Below are positions 60,568 to 64,000 of a DNA stretch of 64,000 nucleotides, in pieces. The notes beneath the pieces are model-generated. The model saw nothing but the letters and a program-made list of their open reading frames with translations, was not told where the DNA came from and searched no databases. Every line of letters begins with the position of its first letter. The stretch's first letter is position 1. This DNA comes from Oscillospiraceae bacterium NTUH-002-81 (lineage in GTDB: Bacteria > Bacillota > Clostridia > Lachnospirales > Lachnospiraceae), in NCBI GenBank assembly GCA_032620915.1, contig CP136052.1:527001-591000 (forward strand), read 5' to 3'. The position numbers and the translations under genes were made by a program.

Positions 60568-63099
60568 ATGAAAAAAGAGAACAGAACAACGGCCATCTGG
60601 GTCTGCCGGGTGCTGGTGCATGTGGGCATTGCCGGGATCGTGTCGGGACTGCTTATGATCGGGTATTTTCTTTACAAAGGAAATTTCACCACGCTGAACA
60701 GTTCTTTTGAGGCAAGCCAGGGTTTTTACGATGCCTATGACACCATGATGACGTGGGCGGAGGATGCTATCTGGATCAAAAATAATGTGGCGCCAAACGG
60801 CACCATCGAGGAAGACCGGCTCATGGCTGTGGATTTTACGGCGGACAACGGAAACACGCTGACGCTGCATTATCGGCTGGGGGATATCAACCGCTGGTAT
60901 ATGAAGGGCGTGACGATTTTTGACGATCCCTATGCAGACTATGTGCAGCTCATGAAAGAAAAAGCGGACACGCAGGAAGCAGCAGATCAGGCCGAAGCCG
61001 GAGCGCAGGCAACGGACGGTGCGGCAGCAGAAGTCCAGGGAACAGACGGCACGGACGAGGCAGCATCTGGATCAGATGCGGAGGCGACAGATGCTTCCAG
61101 TGAAGCAGAGAGCTATACCTGGCTGGAGGAGGAGTACGCCCCGCAGGAATATGGCAGTCTGCTGGAGGCGGCGCTGAACAATGAACTGACGGTGTCAGAG
61201 ACTTCTCAACTGAATCGGATCGTAAGGGATTTTATTGAGGATACCGGTGACCGGGTCAGTCAGTTTTACCAGAGAAAGGACCAGCTGGATCCGGCAAACA
61301 CCAATTTCCGCTATTTTGCCCAGGATGAGGACGGCGGGATCTACACGAATATGGAGGGCATTTCCACAATAGAAGATGCCGAGGATGCAGTCATCAACCA
61401 GGCGGACATGATGTTTTACTGCTGGAATATGTCCAATGGTGCACAGCAGTACAATTTCCCGGAGGGCAGCTTCCATGAAAGCGCAGAAGGGGAAATGTGG
61501 CGCAGGAACTGGCTTTCCCGGACGGATCAGGGGGATGACTGGGCGGTCGTGACTGCCGTGGATACCACCTATTCGGCGGAAGATATTTTTTCTCTGGCGA
61601 GAAAAGAGCTGGACAGTGAACGGCCCCTGTTTGTGGTCGGCGTCGTATTTCTGGCGGTGGGCGGCCTGATGTACCTGATCTGCTTTTTGTATCTGACTGC
61701 CACCACAGGCTGGCAGCCGGAGGGCGATAGATACAGACTGTATTTCATTGATCGGGTGAATACGGAAGTGTCGATTGTCCTGTTTGGGGTGCTGGCACTG
61801 ATCCTGCTGTGGGGAGACTATCTGGCCATCATTCTGGCAGAAGGACTTCTGTACAGACCCGGTGATATCGCATCGGCTGCGGTTGTGATTTCCGGAGCGG
61901 CGGTTGCGTCCAACCTGGGGCTCATGGGCGGATGGCTCAGCCTGGTGCGGCGGCTGAAAGCAGGACTTCTGTGGAAAAACAGCCTGTGCCGGAAGCTGTG
62001 TCTTTTCATAAAAGCGTGCTGGCAGGAGCGCACGATCACTCTGCGGACAGGACTGTGTTATGTGGGATTTCTGATTGCTCACTTCTTTGTATATCATGTG
62101 ATGGACAGTTTCTGGCTGCTGCTGGTTCTGGATATTGCCGTAGGGGTATTCCTGCTCTGGCGGGCGATCCAGGAACAGCGGGTAAATCAGGGCATCCGGC
62201 GGATCACCGCCGGGGAAGTGGATTACAAGATCGACACCACCCATCTGCGGGGAGATTACCGGACGGAAGCCGAGGCGGTGAACCATATCGGGGAGGGCCT
62301 TTCCAACGCGGTGGAGAAGAGCCTGAAAAACGAGCGGCTGAAAACAGACCTGATCACCAATGTTTCTCACGACATCAAGACGCCGCTGACATCCATCATC
62401 AACTATGTGGATCTTTTAAAGCGGGAAAATATACAGGATGAGAAAGTCAGGGGCTACATTGATGTACTGGATAAGAAATCCCAGCGCCTGAAAAACCTGA
62501 CGGAGGATCTGGTGGAGGCGTCCAAGATCAGTTCCGGCAATATCAAACTGGAGTTCATGCCCATTGACTTTGTGCAGCTGATCTGGCAGACCAACGGGGA
62601 ATTCGAGGAAAAATTTGCCGCCAGAGGCTTAAATCTGGTGTGCAGCATTCCCGAGGGGTCCATTTATGTCATGGCGGATGGCCGGAGACTGTGGCGGGTG
62701 GTGGAAAACCTGTACAACAACACGGCGAAATACGCCCTCCAGGACAGCCGGGTATACGCAGACCTCAAGGCAGATGAAGAGCAGGTGGTATTTTCCCTGA
62801 AAAATATTTCCGAACAGCCGCTGAACATTTCGGCGGATGAGCTGACGGAACGGTTCGTGCGGGGAGACGTGTCCCGTACCACGGAAGGCAGCGGCCTTGG
62901 CCTGTCCATCGCCCAGAACCTGACGACATTACAGAAAGGAAAGTTTGAAATCTATCTGGACGGCGATCTGTTCCGGGTGACGCTGACATTCCCAAGAGTG
63001 AAAGCGGATTCATCTGAGAAAACAGAAGAAGCGGTTTCACAGGAAAATGGTGAGAATCAGGAGGTTATCATGGATGCCGGGGAAAAGGATGCGCACTGA
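60568..63099 (+). CDS. large multi-TM sensor histidine kinase (VanS-like core)
   Basis: This 843-aa kinase is unusually long. It has TM1 at about 14-38, then a large extracytoplasmic part (about 40-340) with an Ala/Glu/Thr/Asp-rich low-complexity insert (about 135-185). Several TM helices (about 355-545) precede HAMP-like sequence. HisKA is in TNVSHDIKTPLTSIINYVDLL (near 595-615) and HATPase in VVENLYNNTAKYAL and GSGLGLSIAQNL (near 705-780). The C-terminal tail is acidic. It is in an operon with the VanR-like regulator, with AGGAGGAACAGG before ATG 60568. The ligand is unknown; an envelope-signal sensor is likely. Confidence 0.88.
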   Translation: MKKENRTTAIWVCRVLVHVGIAGIVSGLLMIGYFLYKGNFTTLNSSFEASQGFYDAYDTMMTWAEDAIWIKNNVAPNGTIEEDRLMAVDFTADNGNTLTLHYRLGDINRWYMKGVTIFDDPYADYVQLMKEKADTQEAADQAEAGAQATDGAAAEVQGTDGTDEAASGSDAEATDASSEAESYTWLEEEYAPQEYGSLLEAALNNELTVSETSQLNRIVRDFIEDTGDRVSQFYQRKDQLDPANTNFRYFAQDEDGGIYTNMEGISTIEDAEDAVINQADMMFYCWNMSNGAQQYNFPEGSFHESAEGEMWRRNWLSRTDQGDDWAVVTAVDTTYSAEDIFSLARKELDSERPLFVVGVVFLAVGGLMYLICFLYLTATTGWQPEGDRYRLYFIDRVNTEVSIVLFGVLALILLWGDYLAIILAEGLLYRPGDIASAAVVISGAAVASNLGLMGGWLSLVRRLKAGLLWKNSLCRKLCLFIKACWQERTITLRTGLCYVGFLIAHFFVYHVMDSFWLLLVLDIAVGVFLLWRAIQEQRVNQGIRRITAGEVDYKIDTTHLRGDYRTEAEAVNHIGEGLSNAVEKSLKNERLKTDLITNVSHDIKTPLTSIINYVDLLKRENIQDEKVRGYIDVLDKKSQRLKNLTEDLVEASKISSGNIKLEFMPIDFVQLIWQTNGEFEEKFAARGLNLVCSIPEGSIYVMADGRRLWRVVENLYNNTAKYALQDSRVYADLKADEEQVVFSLKNISEQPLNISADELTERFVRGDVSRTTEGSGLGLSIAQNLTTLQKGKFEIYLDGDLFRVTLTFPRVKADSSEKTEEAVSQENGENQEVIMDAGEKDAH

Positions 63100-63127
63100 T
63101 GGTATATCTGTGGATAGGAGAGACGTA

Positions 63128-63185
63128 CTACTTATGGGTGAAACTAATTATTTATAAGTAGAAACAGATGGTAAATAAGTAGAAA
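63128..63185. repeat. ATAAGTAG repeats
   Basis: ATAAGTAGAAA occurs at 63154-63164 and 63175-63185 (21-bp spacing, two helical turns), and an inverted ATAAGTAG is at 63128-63135. They lie between the kinase stop and the hydratase promoter and may bind a regulator. Confidence 0.4.
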
Positions 63186-63244
63186 AACAGACAAAACTAT
63201 CCAAAAGAATGCGGGGATTTTCAGCGGAAAAACGGGGAAAATCC

Positions 63245-63273
63245 TTGCATTCATTTTTATGTGTGGCTATAAT
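63245..63273 (+). promoter_or_regulatory. promoter of the hydratase gene
   Basis: TTGCAT (63245-63250), 17-bp spacer, TATAAT (63268-63273); the start codon is 65 nt further downstream. Confidence 0.7.
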
Positions 63274-63337
63274 GAGAACCAGAAAATATCTGTGTAAAGA
63301 TCACAGAACATGCAGAAGCAATACGGGAGGAAATCAT

Positions 63338-64000
63338 ATGGTTACATTATCCAGGGGCGGTGCCTGGCTGCTGAACGGCACCGAGATCGTGGAAGAGGGA
63401 CAGGAAGCTGCCCTGCAGGCAAAGCTTGGCGCAGTGCCTTCCAAGGAGGAAGCTGCACAGCAGACCATCGCCTACGGTATTTTGAAAGCACACAACACAT
63501 CTGACAATATGGAGAAGCTGAAGCTGAAATTCGACAAGCTGACTTCTCATGACATTACCTTTGTGGGCATCATCCAGACAGCCCGGGCATCGGGACTGGA
63601 GCGGTTCCCCATCCCCTACGTGCTCACCAACTGCCACAACAGTCTGTGCGCGGTGGGCGGCACCATCAACGAGGATGACCACATGTTTGGCCTTTCCTGT
63701 GCAAAACGCTACGGCGGCGTCTATGTTCCGCCGCATCAGGCAGTCATCCATCAGTTTGCCAGAGAGATGCTGGCAGGCTGCGGCAAGATGATCCTCGGCT
63801 CCGACAGCCACACCCGTTACGGCGCGCTGGGTACCATGGCCATTGGCGAGGGCGGCGGCGAGCTGGTAAAACAGTTACTCTGTCAGACCTACGATGTGAA
63901 TATGCCGGGTGTGGTGGGCGTGTATCTGAAAGGAGCGCCCCGCAAGGGTGTGGGCCCTCAGGACGTGGCGCTGGCCATCATCGGTGCGGTGTTTGCCAAC
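63338..64000 (+). CDS. aconitase-family hydratase (5' part; runs off the window)
   Basis: From ATG 63338 after GGGAGGAAATCAT the frame is open to the edge (221 codons). The sequence matches the aconitase/YbhJ-like hydratase family: [23 protein letters not shown] (near 96-118), [31 protein letters not shown] (near 151-181). These carry the substrate-contacting SDSHT motif. The 4Fe-4S cysteines lie further downstream in this family and are outside the window. YbhJ-type proteins lack a firm function. A clear promoter lies 65 nt upstream. Confidence 0.85.
   Translation, partial: MVTLSRGGAWLLNGTEIVEEGQEAALQAKLGAVPSKEEAAQQTIAYGILKAHNTSDNMEKLKLKFDKLTSHDITFVGIIQTARASGLERFPIPYVLTNCHNSLCAVGGTINEDDHMFGLSCAKRYGGVYVPPHQAVIHQFAREMLAGCGKMILGSDSHTRYGALGTMAIGEGGGELVKQLLCQTYDVNMPGVVGVYLKGAPRKGVGPQDVALAIIGAVFAN

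Noticed and set aside
1..64000. CRISPR array or cas genes
   Set aside because: No regularly spaced identical repeats with unique spacers and no Cas-like proteins were found. The 16.6-kb repeat array is degenerate and 60-70 bp in period, not a CRISPR.

Overview
The window looks like a chromosome segment of a gut-type Lachnospiraceae (Clostridia). The evidence is AGGAGG-type ribosome binding sites, group-A ECF and ABC transporter types, a Spo0A-like C-terminal domain, TndX/TnpX-type large serine recombinases and MobV and MobT relaxases. It has two parts with different base composition. Bases 1 to about 25 kb are a patchwork of mobile and decaying accessory DNA, mostly AT-rich. From about 27.9 kb to the end the DNA is GC-richer, with long, densely packed operons typical of a resident chromosome.

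Accessory part. Bases 0.8-6.6 kb hold a mobilizable element: CHC2 zinc-finger protein, P4-type primase/helicase, a MobV oriT just upstream of a MobV relaxase, a small HTH protein behind a promoter flanked by a 14-bp inverted repeat, and a large serine recombinase. A second recombinase of the same subfamily, with an HTH protein and a DinD-like gene, follows at 6.9-9.8 kb. Three small membrane proteins (one SdpI-like) and an IS91-family element with a tyrosine recombinase lie at 10-13.4 kb. A Tn916/ICEBs1-type mobilization module (oriT, MobT, a repeat-rich downstream region, TnpW-like protein, TndX-like recombinase) occupies about 15.1-19.15 kb. Its right end cuts into an XRE-regulator/membrane-protein gene. 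From 20 to 25 kb there are a type I toxin-antitoxin locus (32-aa holin-like toxin plus predicted antisense RNA), membrane proteins, a Phd antitoxin beside a truncated Doc toxin, and hicA beside a frameshifted hicB.

Resident part. A PepSY protein with an Asp/His-rich tract precedes a response regulator/histidine kinase pair. Next come a LURP-one-like protein, a lipoprotein and a frameshifted Spo0A-C domain gene. A TetR regulator with a clear promoter and operator heads an ECF S/T/A transporter and two fused ABC permease-ATPases. On the minus strand are a lipoprotein and a TPR/NPCBM-like membrane protein, followed by a 171-bp multi-hairpin palindromic repeat. A second TetR gene faces an MMPL (RND) exporter and a large secreted DG-repeat partner across three TGAC-N5-GTCA operators. 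uvrB-uvrA come next. A seven-gene acyl-reductase operon follows (crotonase, ACP, SDR, MBL hydrolase, LuxE, LuxC, AMP-ligase). The window ends with a MATE transporter, a doubly frameshifted Y-family polymerase, a VanR/VanS-like pair and the start of an aconitase-family hydratase.

The most notable observations are the LuxC/LuxE/ACP operon without luciferase, the type I toxin locus, the symmetric TetR-MMPL control region, the multi-hairpin repeat, and at least eight genes broken by one-base run-length changes, which may be sequencing error.
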